Assembly (NCBI GenBank): GCA_938018055.1
Contig: CALIKL010000011.1
Span: 53,810-117,809, forward strand
Direction: 5' to 3'
DNA from: an uncultured bacterium
GTDB taxonomy: Bacteria; Bacteroidota; Rhodothermia; Rhodothermales; UBA10348
DNA: 64,000 nt
In this document: positions 18,842 through 28,198 of the stretch, piece after piece
How positions within the stretch are numbered: the first letter of the stretch is position 1
Layout of the letters: every line of letters starts with the position of its first letter
The notes under the pieces: generated by a model
The model's database searches: none
Told to the model about the DNA's origin: nothing
Seen by the model: only the letters and a program-made list of their open reading frames with translations
Program-made: the position numbers and the translations under genes

Positions 18842-19858
18842 TCAGTCCGATGGGTATTCGTCATCATCATCGTCATAATTCCCGTCGGAATCGTCATAGT
18901 AGTCATCATTCGCCTCGGATTGATCTTCATGATCGTCATCATAGGACGCGTATTCGTCAGAATCGGTCAGCGAGGATTCCTTGATCTCAGCTACATCCGG
19001 ATGCTCCATGTTCATGAGGAGGACCGTGTAGTTGTGAGGAAAGCCACGTCTCTTTTCCAACCAGACAGCCCCAACTTGTTCTAGATCGTTGATCAAGACT
19101 TTTGGCTCCTCATCCGGATCATCGATGATTTCCGAAAGCTTGCGCAGAAGCGGGGTCAGATAGATTTCTTCGTATTGGCCGAAATAGGATTCGATGATGC
19201 CAAGAGTCTTCAGCACAGCAGTATCCGTGATGGCAACCGTTTCGGTCGGACGCTGGCTTTCTCCTTCAGAATCTTCGTCTTGATCCGAAGCAAGGTCAAG
19301 TTTGCGACCAGGACCTCCGAGGAGGAAATCTGCGCTCAAGTACAGATCCTGGCAATCAGCGGGAAGATCATCTTGAGCCGATGGCGACTCGAGTGTGGCC
19401 ATCAAGACAAAGTGACCCGAGCGGAAAAGTCGCTGTACGAGGGGTACGAACCATTGATTGCCAGAGAGTACGACGAACGCTGTACCCGGACCCATTTCGG
19501 CGGAAAGCTTCATAGCCTCCATGGCCAGTTCGATGGCAGCTGCCTCGTCCCTGGAACGGGCATAGCAGAGATGCGGCTCGATTCCCTGGGCCAACCACGC
19601 TCCCGTCGCACGATGACCTCGCATGGTGCCGGGTGGCAAATTGGCAAAAGCCAGCGTTCGTACGGGTCTCAGATTCAGGTGCTCTGAAACGTGACGCTTA
19701 AGCGATGTCACCAGATCCAGCACCACTGCATCCGGCTGGTCATTATCAATCCGCTCGGATATCACACCGAATACATTGGTGTAATCAACCAGGATAACGG
19801 CGTTGCGGGTACGCGGACGGTAGGAAGACTTGCGTGCAGCCATTCTGAATTTCCTCAA
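18842..19858 (-). CDS. NYN-like domain protein with acidic tail, between hslV and hslU
   Basis: Residues about 18-155 look like a NYN/PIN-like nuclease domain. The first strand VILVDYTNVF keeps the N-terminal Asp. However, the motif that is usually SGDxDF reads SGNQWF, and the middle acidic position falls in SRDEAAAIE, so at least two catalytic Asp seem lost. A probable winged-helix region (about 205-290, TPLLRKLSEIIDD..) follows. The last 45 residues are almost all Asp, Glu, Tyr and Ser. 338 aa in total. It lies 43 bp after hslV and about 20 bp before hslU, so it is probably co-expressed with the protease. A regulatory or adaptor role is speculation; RNA binding without cleavage is another option. 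Confidence 0.65.
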   Translation of the reverse strand: MRKFRMAARKSSYRPRTRNAVILVDYTNVFGVISERIDNDQPDAVVLDLVTSLKRHVSEHLNLRPVRTLAFANLPPGTMRGHRATGAWLAQGIEPHLCYARSRDEAAAIELAMEAMKLSAEMGPGTAFVVLSGNQWFVPLVQRLFRSGHFVLMATLESPSAQDDLPADCQDLYLSADFLLGGPGRKLDLASDQDEDSEGESQRPTETVAITDTAVLKTLGIIESYFGQYEEIYLTPLLRKLSEIIDDPDEEPKVLINDLEQVGAVWLEKRRGFPHNYTVLLMNMEHPDVAEIKESSLTDSDEYASYDDDHEDQSEANDDYYDDSDGNYDDDDDEYPSD

Positions 19859-19901
19859 TTAAAGACAATAAAAACCGAAAGGGCGGGAAGGTGGCCCAAC
19901 G

Positions 19902-20468
19902 TTACTCGAGCTCAAGAATCGTAAGTGTATCGTTCGAATAGATACATATTTCCGAGGCGATCGTTAGCGATTGCTCAACGATCGTTCTGGCATCCATGTC
20001 CGGTGCATGACGCACCATGGCGCGCGCCGCTGCGAGTGCGAAAGGACCACCGGATCCGATGGCAAGAATCTCATCGTCAGGCTCAATGACATCGCCTGTT
20101 CCGCTGATGACCAAAAGGCGATCCTTGGCCGCGACGGCAAGCAGTGCTTCAAGTCTACGCAGATACCGATCGGTGCGCCAATCTTTTGCCAGCTCGACCG
20201 CGGAACGCGTAACGTTACCACCAAACTGCTGGAGCTTCTCTTCGAAGCGCTCGAACAACGTAAACGCGTCTGCTGTGGCTCCGGCAAAACCCGAAAGGAT
20301 GGCTCCATCGTAAAGGGAACGGACTTTCTTGGCGCTGGCCTTCATGACCGTATTTCCCATGGTGGCTTGGCCATCAGAGCCAAGTACCACTTTTCCGTTG
20401 TGCCTGATGCCAACGACGGTCGTGCTGCGGATACGATTGGAGGAGCGGGAGGAATCGTGCTCACTCAT
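19902..20468 (-). CDS. hslV: ATP-dependent protease peptidase subunit HslV
   Basis: Proteasome-like threonine peptidase that forms two stacked hexamers capped by HslU. The active-site Thr is expected in [13 protein letters not shown], followed by [15 protein letters not shown] and the Lys-containing [16 protein letters not shown] segment. Here the Thr follows 15 residues ([15 protein letters not shown]), whereas most HslV have only Met or a few residues before it. No ATG, GTG or TTG occurs in the extension after the first Met, so it looks genuine and would need processing. 188 aa. It is followed by the NYN-like gene and hslU. Confidence 0.94.
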   Translation of the reverse strand: MSEHDSSRSSNRIRSTTVVGIRHNGKVVLGSDGQATMGNTVMKASAKKVRSLYDGAILSGFAGATADAFTLFERFEEKLQQFGGNVTRSAVELAKDWRTDRYLRRLEALLAVAAKDRLLVISGTGDVIEPDDEILAIGSGGPFALAAARAMVRHAPDMDARTIVEQSLTIASEICIYSNDTLTILELE

Positions 20469-20554
20469 GCGATAACAACCCTGAAAAACAATTCAAACAA
20501 TACTGCGAAACTATGAATGCCTTTACCACAAGACACGACTCATGTTTCGACCAG

Positions 20555-22069
20555 TCAGTCAGGGAGGCCGTACGTATGGTGAGCGAGTGCGGCCATGATT
20601 CGGTCCTGAACCAGTCGGGCTCGCCGGGACGATTCTGTGTAATGATTTGCCATCATGGATACGATCAGCGTTCGGCCGTTGGCGGTATCCACATACCCGC
20701 TCAGCGCGGCTACATTACCCAGCGTGCCTGTCTTTGCTCGGACGTTGCCTTCTGCCGCTGTATCGCGCATGCGAGACGATAGTGTTCCATCCACACCGCC
20801 AATTGGGAGGGAGGTGATAAAGGCCTCTCGGGTAGCGTCATCTTCGTGATGCCACATGTAGTGCAATAACCGGGCGGTCATGGTTGACGTAACCAGGTTT
20901 TGTCGCGCTAGCCCTGATCCATCGACCAGCTGCAGGCGCAAGGTGTCCATCCCTGCTGCTCCAAACGTCTGTTTACGGGCTCGATCCAGTGCAAGAGCAG
21001 CCGATCCCGCAGCTGGTTCATCTTCGGTGGGAAGCTTTGCAACCGCAACGGCACGAAGCACCTGCTCGGCGTATAGATTTTGACTCCGCTTGTTGAGCGG
21101 TACCACGATGTCGCCTAGGGAAGGACTGAAGTGGCTGAAAAGGTGCTGATATTCATCCCGGGATGGCTTGATGGCCAGTTCGTCAATATCCACGGATCGC
21201 CCACGCACTGCGATTCCCTCTGAGAGAAGTACTTCTCTCAGGACGTGCACGAAAAAGGCCGTCGGATTGGAAACTGACAGGGACTCGACTTCTGTGCGTC
21301 CTTCAGGCACCTTCGAGGCGATAATGAAGTCATTGGTGCCCTGTACCCGGAAATAGTCCTCTTCAATGCCGTTCTGAGGTCCTATCGTGATGGATTCATT
21401 TCGCGTGGTGACATAGCTCGTCATCATCGGCTCCCAGGAAAGCACGGCAGGCATTCCCTCGGTGGCTGCTTCCAGACGGATGTCGACACAATTATCATTG
21501 AAGCTTAGCGCGCTCATTTCTGCTGCATACCACCAAGGAAGATCGTCCCATTGCCATCCGTAGCCGATGTATTCCTCGTCGAAAGCATCATCGTCGCCGA
21601 TAACGTGTCCATCGATGGATCGAATTCCGAGTGCTTTCAACGAGTCGGCCCAGCTTCGAAAGTATGCCGTGATATCGCCATCTGTGAAGCGTCCCCCGAT
21701 CACGGGGTCGCCAGAGCCGATGACAATCAGGTTGCCGCTCAGCACACCATCCTGAAGGGTGCCATCGGTCTCGAGCCTGGTTTCAAATCGAAAGTCCGGA
21801 CCGAGGATATCGAGCGCTGCTGCGGTGGAGTACAGCTTGGTATTGGATGCTGGAATGAAACTGCGCCCCGTATCTCTCTCATACAGCGAGTTACCGGTTT
21901 CGGCGTCCCAAACGAGGATGGTCCACCAGGCATTCTGAATCCCTCCCTCAGCAACGATTTCGTCGATTGCACCTCGAAGCTCGGTCGTCGTATTGGTCTG
22001 AGCGGACGCGGAGAAAACGAACGATGCGCCTGCGATTAAAATACTCAGTGAGGCGAGGCGTCTGGTCAT
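20555..22069 (-). CDS. dacB: D-alanyl-D-alanine carboxypeptidase/endopeptidase (PBP4 type)
   Basis: Periplasmic penicillin-binding protein that trims the terminal D-Ala and opens peptide cross-links in peptidoglycan. A signal peptide (LSILIAGASFVFSASAQ) leads the protein. The three active-site motifs are present: SNTK (S about residue 75), SFNDN (SxN motif) and KTGT near the C-terminus. The large insert between the first two motifs matches class C PBPs. 504 aa is usual. It lies 48 bp after mreC, forming a wall-shape pair. Confidence 0.93.
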   Translation of the reverse strand: MTRRLASLSILIAGASFVFSASAQTNTTTELRGAIDEIVAEGGIQNAWWTILVWDAETGNSLYERDTGRSFIPASNTKLYSTAAALDILGPDFRFETRLETDGTLQDGVLSGNLIVIGSGDPVIGGRFTDGDITAYFRSWADSLKALGIRSIDGHVIGDDDAFDEEYIGYGWQWDDLPWWYAAEMSALSFNDNCVDIRLEAATEGMPAVLSWEPMMTSYVTTRNESITIGPQNGIEEDYFRVQGTNDFIIASKVPEGRTEVESLSVSNPTAFFVHVLREVLLSEGIAVRGRSVDIDELAIKPSRDEYQHLFSHFSPSLGDIVVPLNKRSQNLYAEQVLRAVAVAKLPTEDEPAAGSAALALDRARKQTFGAAGMDTLRLQLVDGSGLARQNLVTSTMTARLLHYMWHHEDDATREAFITSLPIGGVDGTLSSRMRDTAAEGNVRAKTGTLGNVAALSGYVDTANGRTLIVSMMANHYTESSRRARLVQDRIMAALAHHTYGLPD

Positions 22070-22117
22070 GACAGCGTTGGAGTGGGTACAAGGATGAAAT
22101 GGACAATGCCCGTAAGA

Positions 22118-22945
22118 TCAGAAACCATCATCGGGAAGCAGTGCCGGATCAACGGCATTATCTGAGGGCGTACGAACGACAAATACATGGCTCAAGTTGT
22201 CCAGTCGAGCATTCGGCCGCACATGAATGATCCAGGTACTGGTGCCCGGTTCGGCAAACACCGTATCCACAACACCAATAGGATAGCCTGGCTGGGAAAA
22301 GGTAGAGTAGCCATTGGTTACGACAAGATTGCCGCTGGTCACCGGGGCGGAGCGCACCACATGCTCCAAAATAAGTCGATCAAACCGACGTCCATCCCAG
22401 CGCACGATACCATCGGTCAAGGACGGCAATACGCTGGCCGAGACAAAGAAGTCGGCGTTCAGGTAGGTCATGACGCGAGAGTAGTCGTTGCCAACCAGCG
22501 TAACCTTTCCCACGATGCCAGAGGGGTCGATGACAGCCATGTTTTCCTCGATACCGTCTTCTCGGCCGACGTCGATGGTCAGGAAATTCCGCTCCGACGT
22601 GATGTCCTTGGCTGAAACGCGAGCGGCCAGCACCTCATAATTCAACGTGTCAGCCAGCGCCAGCATGGATTCGAGACGTTGATTCTCAGCTTGTGCACTC
22701 CGCATCAGGGCGACCTGATTTGCCAGGTCAATGTTCTGTGTACGAAGGACTTCGTTCTCGTCCAGCGCTCGGACGTAGCGTCCGAGACCGGCGAACAAGG
22801 ACTCGATTGATGCGGTGGCTTCCAGTGAGCGGGCGCGCAGGCCGCGCAGCATGTCCTCGTTGACAGTCAGCATGACCACCAGCGATGACACGATCAGCAC
22901 ACTGAGCAGTACCCAGTCTCTCGTACGTTCCCAAATCCGATTCAT
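22118..22945 (-). CDS. mreC: Rod shape-determining protein MreC
   Basis: Bitopic inner-membrane scaffold of the elongasome. One N-terminal helix (VLLSVLIVSSLVVML) is followed by a coiled coil (about 55-95, with LRTQNIDLANQVALMRSAQ) and a two-barrel periplasmic domain (RNFLTIDVGREDGI, GIVGKV, GNLVVTNGYS). 275 aa is normal. The surprising point is context: mreC directly follows purH (37 bp) and precedes dacB, with no mreB upstream or mreD downstream. In many Bacteroidota the order is purH-mreB-mreC-mreD. The partners must be elsewhere or absent. Confidence 0.93.
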   Translation of the reverse strand: MNRIWERTRDWVLLSVLIVSSLVVMLTVNEDMLRGLRARSLEATASIESLFAGLGRYVRALDENEVLRTQNIDLANQVALMRSAQAENQRLESMLALADTLNYEVLAARVSAKDITSERNFLTIDVGREDGIEENMAVIDPSGIVGKVTLVGNDYSRVMTYLNADFFVSASVLPSLTDGIVRWDGRRFDRLILEHVVRSAPVTSGNLVVTNGYSTFSQPGYPIGVVDTVFAEPGTSTWIIHVRPNARLDNLSHVFVVRTPSDNAVDPALLPDDGF

Positions 22946-22982
22946 GACTTCTGTCCAGTTGACGGAATATCGTCATTGCGGA

Positions 22983-24557
22983 TCAGTGGCGGAAGTGCCG
23001 ATTGCCCGTAAAGACCATGGCAATGCCGTTCTCATCTGCGGCAGCGATTACTTCCTCATCCCGGACCGAGCCCCCAGGTTGAATAGCGGCCGTTGCGCCA
23101 TTCTTGGCAGCTTCCAGCAATCCATCCGCAAAGGGGAAGAAGGCATCTGAAGCGACTACGCATCCATCAAAGCTCAGCTCGGACTTACGCCCCTTTGAGA
23201 CGGCAATCTCCGACGCATCGATTCGGCTCATCTGACCGGCACCTACACCGATGGTTTGCCCATCCTTCGCGTAGACGATAGCGTTGCTCTTGACGTTTTT
23301 GGCGACGCGCCAGGCAAAGTCGAGATTTTTCCATTCGGCCTCGGTCGGTTGACGCTTTGTAGGCACCGAGCAGCGGGCTCTAAGGTCTTCGAAAGACGGC
23401 AGTACGTCATCACGGTCCTGAACCAACAAGCCGCCCACAACCGACCGAATATCCATCCCATCCTCTTCAGAGGCCCATCTCAGCATCTTGACCAGACGAC
23501 GGTTCTTCTTCTGCATCAAGAAATCCAATACCCCTTCACCAAACTCAGGGGCGATGATAATCTCCGTGAAAACCTTGTCGATAGCCTCCGCTGTAGCGAG
23601 GTCAAGGGGTTGGTTAACCACCACGATACCACCGAAGGGGGACTGACGGTCGGTAGAAAATGCCTTGTGGTAGGCCGACTCCAGATCGGTTGCCGTACCA
23701 ACGCCACACGGATTGGTATGCTTGAGAATGGCCACCGTTGGATCCGCATGGCGAAACTCGTCGATGATGGTCAACGCCGCGCTGAGGTCAAGCAAGTTGT
23801 TGAAGGAGAGGTCCTTTCCATGCAGCTTTTCAAACAGCCCCGAGGAGTCACCGAAGAGCCCCGCCTGTTGATGAGGATTTTCGCCATAGCGGAGGGTCTG
23901 TTGAAGCGGAGCGTCGATTGCAAGTGACGCAGCGGCACCCTGGAAGTAGGCAGACACGGCCGTATCATACACGGCTGTGTGATCGAAAGCAGCAGCAGCA
24001 AGACCGCGGCGCGTAGCCATGGACAGCGTGCCCTCGTTGGCATCCATCTCCGATATGATGTCGTCATACCACTCTGCTGAACAGGCGACCGCGACGAAGA
24101 AAAAGTTCTTGGCGGCTGCTCGAATCATGGTTGGGCCACCGATGTCAATGTTTTCGATCGCAACGGCATCGGTGACATCATCGCCAGATGTGGCCTCTTC
24201 AAACGGGTACAGGTTGACGACGACCAAGTCGATTTCTTCAATTCCCTGTGCTTTCAATTCGACCTGGTCCTCGTCATCCGTACGACGGGACAGCAAGCCG
24301 CCATGGACGGCTGGATGCAGGGTTTTGACCCGACCGCCCAGAATCTCAGGATACCCGGTCAGCGAGTCAACAGAAGTCACAGGCAAGCCTGCTTCGGAAA
24401 GAGCGCGGGCTGTTCCGCCTGTAGAAATCAGCTCCACGCCGTGACGATGAAGAGCTTTCCCAAGATCAACGACTCCCGTTTTGTCAAAGACAGAGAGCAG
24501 GGCGCGACGGATAGGGTATCGATCAGAGGGCTCGGGGAGATCTTTGACGTGGATCAT
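22983..24557 (-). CDS. purH: Bifunctional AICAR formyltransferase / IMP cyclohydrolase
   Basis: Catalyses the last two steps of de novo purine synthesis: formylation of AICAR with 10-formyl-THF, then ring closure to IMP. The N-terminal cyclohydrolase domain begins [17 protein letters not shown], with [29 protein letters not shown]-type motifs and MIRAAAKNF. The C-terminal transformylase has [28 protein letters not shown] and the terminal [10 protein letters not shown] and [14 protein letters not shown]. 524 aa is full length. purN lies 28 bp upstream, so both formyl-transfer steps are co-encoded. mreC follows by 37 bp. Confidence 0.97.
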   Translation of the reverse strand: MIHVKDLPEPSDRYPIRRALLSVFDKTGVVDLGKALHRHGVELISTGGTARALSEAGLPVTSVDSLTGYPEILGGRVKTLHPAVHGGLLSRRTDDEDQVELKAQGIEEIDLVVVNLYPFEEATSGDDVTDAVAIENIDIGGPTMIRAAAKNFFFVAVACSAEWYDDIISEMDANEGTLSMATRRGLAAAAFDHTAVYDTAVSAYFQGAAASLAIDAPLQQTLRYGENPHQQAGLFGDSSGLFEKLHGKDLSFNNLLDLSAALTIIDEFRHADPTVAILKHTNPCGVGTATDLESAYHKAFSTDRQSPFGGIVVVNQPLDLATAEAIDKVFTEIIIAPEFGEGVLDFLMQKKNRRLVKMLRWASEEDGMDIRSVVGGLLVQDRDDVLPSFEDLRARCSVPTKRQPTEAEWKNLDFAWRVAKNVKSNAIVYAKDGQTIGVGAGQMSRIDASEIAVSKGRKSELSFDGCVVASDAFFPFADGLLEAAKNGATAAIQPGGSVRDEEVIAAADENGIAMVFTGNRHFRH

Positions 24558-24585
24558 CTTGGTAAAGGAGTAGATGTTCGTCCTT

Positions 24586-25200
24586 TCACGGACGGGGAGG
24601 GTCTATGGTAATGTGGGTGCCGCTTACGCGAACACGGTTTTCGGCAAACGCTCGAATGACGTCCGGGTAGAGCACGTGCTCTGCTTTCAAAACCCGGACT
24701 GCCAGGTCTTCCGCGTTGTCATTCGCAAGAACGGGAACGCGGGATTGCGCCACGATGGGTCCGGTATCGTAGTCCTGGTCGACGAGATGGACGGTTGCGC
24801 CCGATTCGGATTCTCCAGCAGCGATAACTGCCTCGTGAACATGCATGCCATACATGCCTTTGCCTCCGAAATTCGGCAGCAGGGCTGGATGGATATTCAG
24901 GATCCGCCCTGGGAAACGCCCGATCAGTGCCATAGGAATCATCTTCATGAAACCGGCGAGGACGATGAGATCCACCGAGGCCTCCTCAAGCTGTTTCAAG
25001 ACGGCAGGTGCCCACTCGGCGGTTGATCCCTGGAGAACCACTTGCGGAATACCCATCCGTTCTGCTCGCTGAATCACGCCCGCGTCAGCTCGACTGACTA
25101 CGCAAAGGACGACCTGTCCTGGAATGTGTCCGGATTCGCACGCATCCGCAATGGCTTGAAAGTTGGAGCCTCCGCCGGATGCAAAAATCGCGATTTTCAT
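24586..25200 (-). CDS. purN: Phosphoribosylglycinamide formyltransferase
   Basis: Third step of purine synthesis: it formylates GAR using 10-formyl-THF. The start MKIAIFASGGGSNFQAI is the phosphate-binding motif. Catalytic residues are visible in NIHPALLPNFGGKGMYG (Asn and His) and in HLVDQDYDTGPI (Asp). 204 aa is normal. It leads the purN-purH pair. The 138 bp upstream, before the LD-carboxypeptidase stop, hold no feature I can name. Confidence 0.95.
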   Translation of the reverse strand: MKIAIFASGGGSNFQAIADACESGHIPGQVVLCVVSRADAGVIQRAERMGIPQVVLQGSTAEWAPAVLKQLEEASVDLIVLAGFMKMIPMALIGRFPGRILNIHPALLPNFGGKGMYGMHVHEAVIAAGESESGATVHLVDQDYDTGPIVAQSRVPVLANDNAEDLAVRVLKAEHVLYPDVIRAFAENRVRVSGTHITIDPPRP

Positions 25201-25338
25201 ACGTCGGAAGCGACGGGGTGAAAGGGGCCTTGCAACGAGGAATGCAACCTACAAATCAAGGCCACAACGAACATCCCGCCCCGCATGAAATGTGCGTGTT
25301 TTCAGGCTTATGATTAAAGCAATGTCCAGGACGGTGCC

Positions 25339-26283
25339 TCAGCGCGTCGGGGCTTCAAGGACAGACAAGACCGCTTCGCCACTATCACGGGCCTCAAGCC
25401 GCGCCCGGACGCCAACCGGCACGGCGACTTTATCAGGGAAGTGGCCATAGCGCAATCCCGTGGCAACGGGTATTCCCAGGTCTCCGAAATAGTCCTCGAA
25501 CACTTCCTGCATGGTCAGGGACGACTTACCGTGCTCCACTTCGCCATCCGTGAATCCACCCAACACGATACCTGCCAGTTCATCCAGGATGCCTGCAAGC
25601 TGCAAATGAGCCAGTAGGCCATCAACCCGGTATGGCGTCTCACCAACCTCCTCCAGAAACAGGATGGCACCCTTCAAATCAGGTAGATGGCGGGTACCTA
25701 TAAGGCGGGTAATCAGCGAGAGGTTGCCACCGAGCAGTACACCCTCGGCAGAGCCTGCTACAAGCGTTTCCTGATTTCTATCAGGATCGATAGGGCCCGG
25801 CTCAAAAGCATGGTGGGTCAAGGCCAGAAAATGGCGGCAACTGAGTCCTTCCGGGTCGCGCCATTCCAAGGCGACCATAGGGCCCGAGACACTGGCCATT
25901 TGCGTGTGCTTGAAAAGACCAAGCTGCAACGCCGTGATATCCGAGTAACCGACGAGCAATTTGGGGGAGGCCGCCAAAAGCGAAAAGTCGACTTGATCCA
26001 GGATGCGAAGCACGCCATACCCGCCGCGGACACAAATAAGTGCATCCAGCGTGTCATCTGACATCATGCGGTGAAGCTCATCCAGGCGCTCCTGATCGGT
26101 TCCTGCCAGGTAGCCCACGGCCTCGTAGGACTCCCGTCCGGTGAGCACGTGGAATCCGGCGCTTTGCAGGCCTTCCAGACCAGCGGAAATCGCAGTCGTG
26201 TCTCGGGGCGCCGATGCTGGCGCGATAACACCAATGGTGGCGCCTGGGCCCAAGGCTGGAGGAAATGTTCTTTGATTGCTCAC
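25339..26283 (-). CDS. ldcA: LD-carboxypeptidase (peptidase S66, LdcA/MccF family)
   Basis: Cytoplasmic serine peptidase that removes the terminal D-Ala from murein tetrapeptides during wall recycling; MccF members of the same family cleave microcin C. The nucleophile is in LLVGYSDITALQ, the Glu in LFLEEVGETPYRVDG, and the His in LRYGHFPDK, a Ser-Glu-His triad in the expected order. GVIAPAS and CVRGGYGVLRIL are further signatures. 314 aa is normal. It is divergent from the WbqC-like gene, 51 bp apart. Confidence 0.92.
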   Translation of the reverse strand: MSNQRTFPPALGPGATIGVIAPASAPRDTTAISAGLEGLQSAGFHVLTGRESYEAVGYLAGTDQERLDELHRMMSDDTLDALICVRGGYGVLRILDQVDFSLLAASPKLLVGYSDITALQLGLFKHTQMASVSGPMVALEWRDPEGLSCRHFLALTHHAFEPGPIDPDRNQETLVAGSAEGVLLGGNLSLITRLIGTRHLPDLKGAILFLEEVGETPYRVDGLLAHLQLAGILDELAGIVLGGFTDGEVEHGKSSLTMQEVFEDYFGDLGIPVATGLRYGHFPDKVAVPVGVRARLEARDSGEAVLSVLEAPTR

Positions 26284-26334
26284 CGCACTGGTGTACTCGT
26301 TCGTAGCTTCAGCAATATAGGATACCTGATCGCG

Positions 26335-26919
26335 ATGGATGTAACCCCTGAATACCTGCCCCGACTGGAGACGCTGCTGCCAATTCTTACGATGGATAGC
26401 ATCGTCTGGCGAAGCGATCGGCTGTTTTCAAGGCAAAGTTGGCAGAATCGGACACGATTGCGCAACGCGGACGGGTGGCAGTGGATTACGGTACCCGTAG
26501 AGCGCGGTCAAACGGGAGAAGCCATCCGAAACACGCGGATAGCGTATCACGATGGATGGCGCAAGCGGCACGTAAAGGCTTTGCAGTACAACTACTCGAC
26601 GACGCCATTCTATGAGCACTACGCTCCGGATCTGACAGATCTGCTATCGACACGATACGAAACGGTAGGAGCGCTGAATCATGCCGCTTTGAAACTGATT
26701 CTGGCTTGGTTGAAGCACCCCGTCCGATGGCTGGAGCCTGATGACGTACTGGCAGAGCCCGATCGGGACCCGTCAATCATCGCGCCTTTGGTCACCGATC
26801 CCTTTGAACATCCGGTTTATCAGCAGAATTACAATGGCTTTCACCCAGACATGAGCAGTCTGGATATATTGTTCAATCACGGTCCGGCTGCAGTCCATAA
26901 ACTTGCCCGCTCATCATGA
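26335..26919 (+). CDS. WbqC-like family protein
   Basis: The pattern VTPEYLPRLE ... FSRQSWQNRTRL near the N-terminus matches the WbqC family, often found in O-antigen and surface-sugar loci. Its exact reaction is not established. The later LDILFNHGP motif is also typical of the family's end. The ORF opens at 26071, but its first 88 codons are antisense to the divergent LD-carboxypeptidase. ATG 26335 gives 194 aa and starts just before the family motif. Its end overlaps the start of the PHP lipoprotein gene (ATGA), so the two are probably coupled. Confidence 0.85.
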   Translation: MDVTPEYLPRLETLLPILTMDSIVWRSDRLFSRQSWQNRTRLRNADGWQWITVPVERGQTGEAIRNTRIAYHDGWRKRHVKALQYNYSTTPFYEHYAPDLTDLLSTRYETVGALNHAALKLILAWLKHPVRWLEPDDVLAEPDRDPSIIAPLVTDPFEHPVYQQNYNGFHPDMSSLDILFNHGPAAVHKLARSS

Positions 26920-28181
26920 CTCGCCTCATTGCCTGCGTTTTCCTCGTTTTACTCGTGCTCACCGGATGCCAAACGGCTTCCGAGACTGAATTGGACTGGT
27001 TCAAAGGCAACCTGCATACGCATACGCTTTGGTCAGATGGAGATGACTTTCCAGAGCAGATAACCGCTTGGTATGAGGCAAATGGATACTCTTTTATGGC
27101 CATTTCCGACCACAACACGATTGCGGACAGCGAACGTTGGCTGACTATTCCAAAGGGTACTGTTCGTTTCGAGACATTTGAACGGTATCTGGAAGCAAGT
27201 CCCGAGGGCTGGGTTGAGTGGGAGCAAGGCGCAGATACGGTTCGTGTCCGGCTCAAGACGTGGGAAGAGTACGCCCAGCGATTTCAGAAGCCCGATTCCT
27301 TTTTGATGATGCGGGCAGAAGAAGTCACCGATCGGGTAGAGGGTAAGCCGATTCACGTCAATGCCACGAATATTGCGGAATACATCGAGCCGCAAGGGGG
27401 GCAAAGCGTCGTTGAGGTGATGCAAAACAACGTCAATGCCATTCTTGATCAAGGGGAACGTTTGCAGCAGCGTGTCATGCCGCATATCAATCATCCCAAC
27501 TTTGGCTGGGCTATACGGGCAGATGAATTGGCGCTGATTGATGGAGAAAGGTTTTTTGAGGTCTTCAACGGCCACCCAGCGGTTTTCAACCACGGAGACT
27601 CTTTGCGGCACGGAACGGAGAAGATGTGGGACGTGGTCAATACGATTCGATTACGGGATGGCAGGCCCATGATGTTTGGAATCGGAACGGATGACGCACA
27701 CCACTACCAGGAGAATGCGCCCTCACGGGCCAATGTTGGGCGTGGGTGGGTGATGGTCAGGACTTCCGAGCTGACGTCAGACGCGGTATTGGAGGCCATG
27801 GATAGCGGACACTTTTATGCCTCTTCCGGGGTGAGCTTACAAGATGTTTCCTTTGACGGTACCCGCTACCATGTTTCCGTTCAGCCCGAAGACGGAGTTT
27901 CCTACACCATTGAGTATTTCGGTACCACCGCAGATCATGATCCGACGCCTATTGCTGTAACGGATCCGGATACCGGGGACCTGATCACCTACCGCTACAG
28001 TGACGAGGTAGGCCGTCTCTTGCAGCGCACAGACGGTATTGAGGCGACATTCGAGGTGACAGACGAATTCCTGTATGTCCGTGCCAGGGTGACGTCAGAC
28101 CAGGTGATGGACCGTCCGGTGATGGATATGGAACGGCAGCGGGCGTGGACACAGCCGGTCCGTCCAGGACAATCACCTTGA
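26916..28181 (+). CDS. PHP-domain metal-dependent hydrolase, lipoprotein
   Basis: Predicted outer-facing lipoprotein: MTRLIACVFLVLLVLTGC is a clean type II signal. The PHP fold is shown by NLHTHTLWSDGD, AISDHNTIADS, RAEEVTD and HINHPNFGW, which supply the usual cluster of metal-binding His and Asp. The late GTDDAHHY motif completes the site. PHP proteins hydrolyse phosphate esters; extracellular members of this type often occur beside sulfatases and other scavenging enzymes. The sulfatase gene lies 17 bp away on the other strand. 421 aa, with a C-terminal beta-rich domain. The substrate is unknown. Confidence 0.83.
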   Translation: MTRLIACVFLVLLVLTGCQTASETELDWFKGNLHTHTLWSDGDDFPEQITAWYEANGYSFMAISDHNTIADSERWLTIPKGTVRFETFERYLEASPEGWVEWEQGADTVRVRLKTWEEYAQRFQKPDSFLMMRAEEVTDRVEGKPIHVNATNIAEYIEPQGGQSVVEVMQNNVNAILDQGERLQQRVMPHINHPNFGWAIRADELALIDGERFFEVFNGHPAVFNHGDSLRHGTEKMWDVVNTIRLRDGRPMMFGIGTDDAHHYQENAPSRANVGRGWVMVRTSELTSDAVLEAMDSGHFYASSGVSLQDVSFDGTRYHVSVQPEDGVSYTIEYFGTTADHDPTPIAVTDPDTGDLITYRYSDEVGRLLQRTDGIEATFEVTDEFLYVRARVTSDQVMDRPVMDMERQRAWTQPVRPGQSP

Positions 28182-28198
28182 TCCGGACTATAAAGGAA

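Noticed and set aside
18839-19084. An 81-aa + strand ORF that reads as a string of Val and Ile residues
   Set aside because: It is the antisense of the Asp/Glu-rich tail of the NYN-like protein (GAT/GAC-rich codons read backward as Ile/Val), so its hydrophobicity is an artefact.
26071-26334. N-terminal extension of the WbqC-like ORF
   Set aside because: It lies mostly antisense to the LD-carboxypeptidase gene, and family motifs begin only after ATG 26335.
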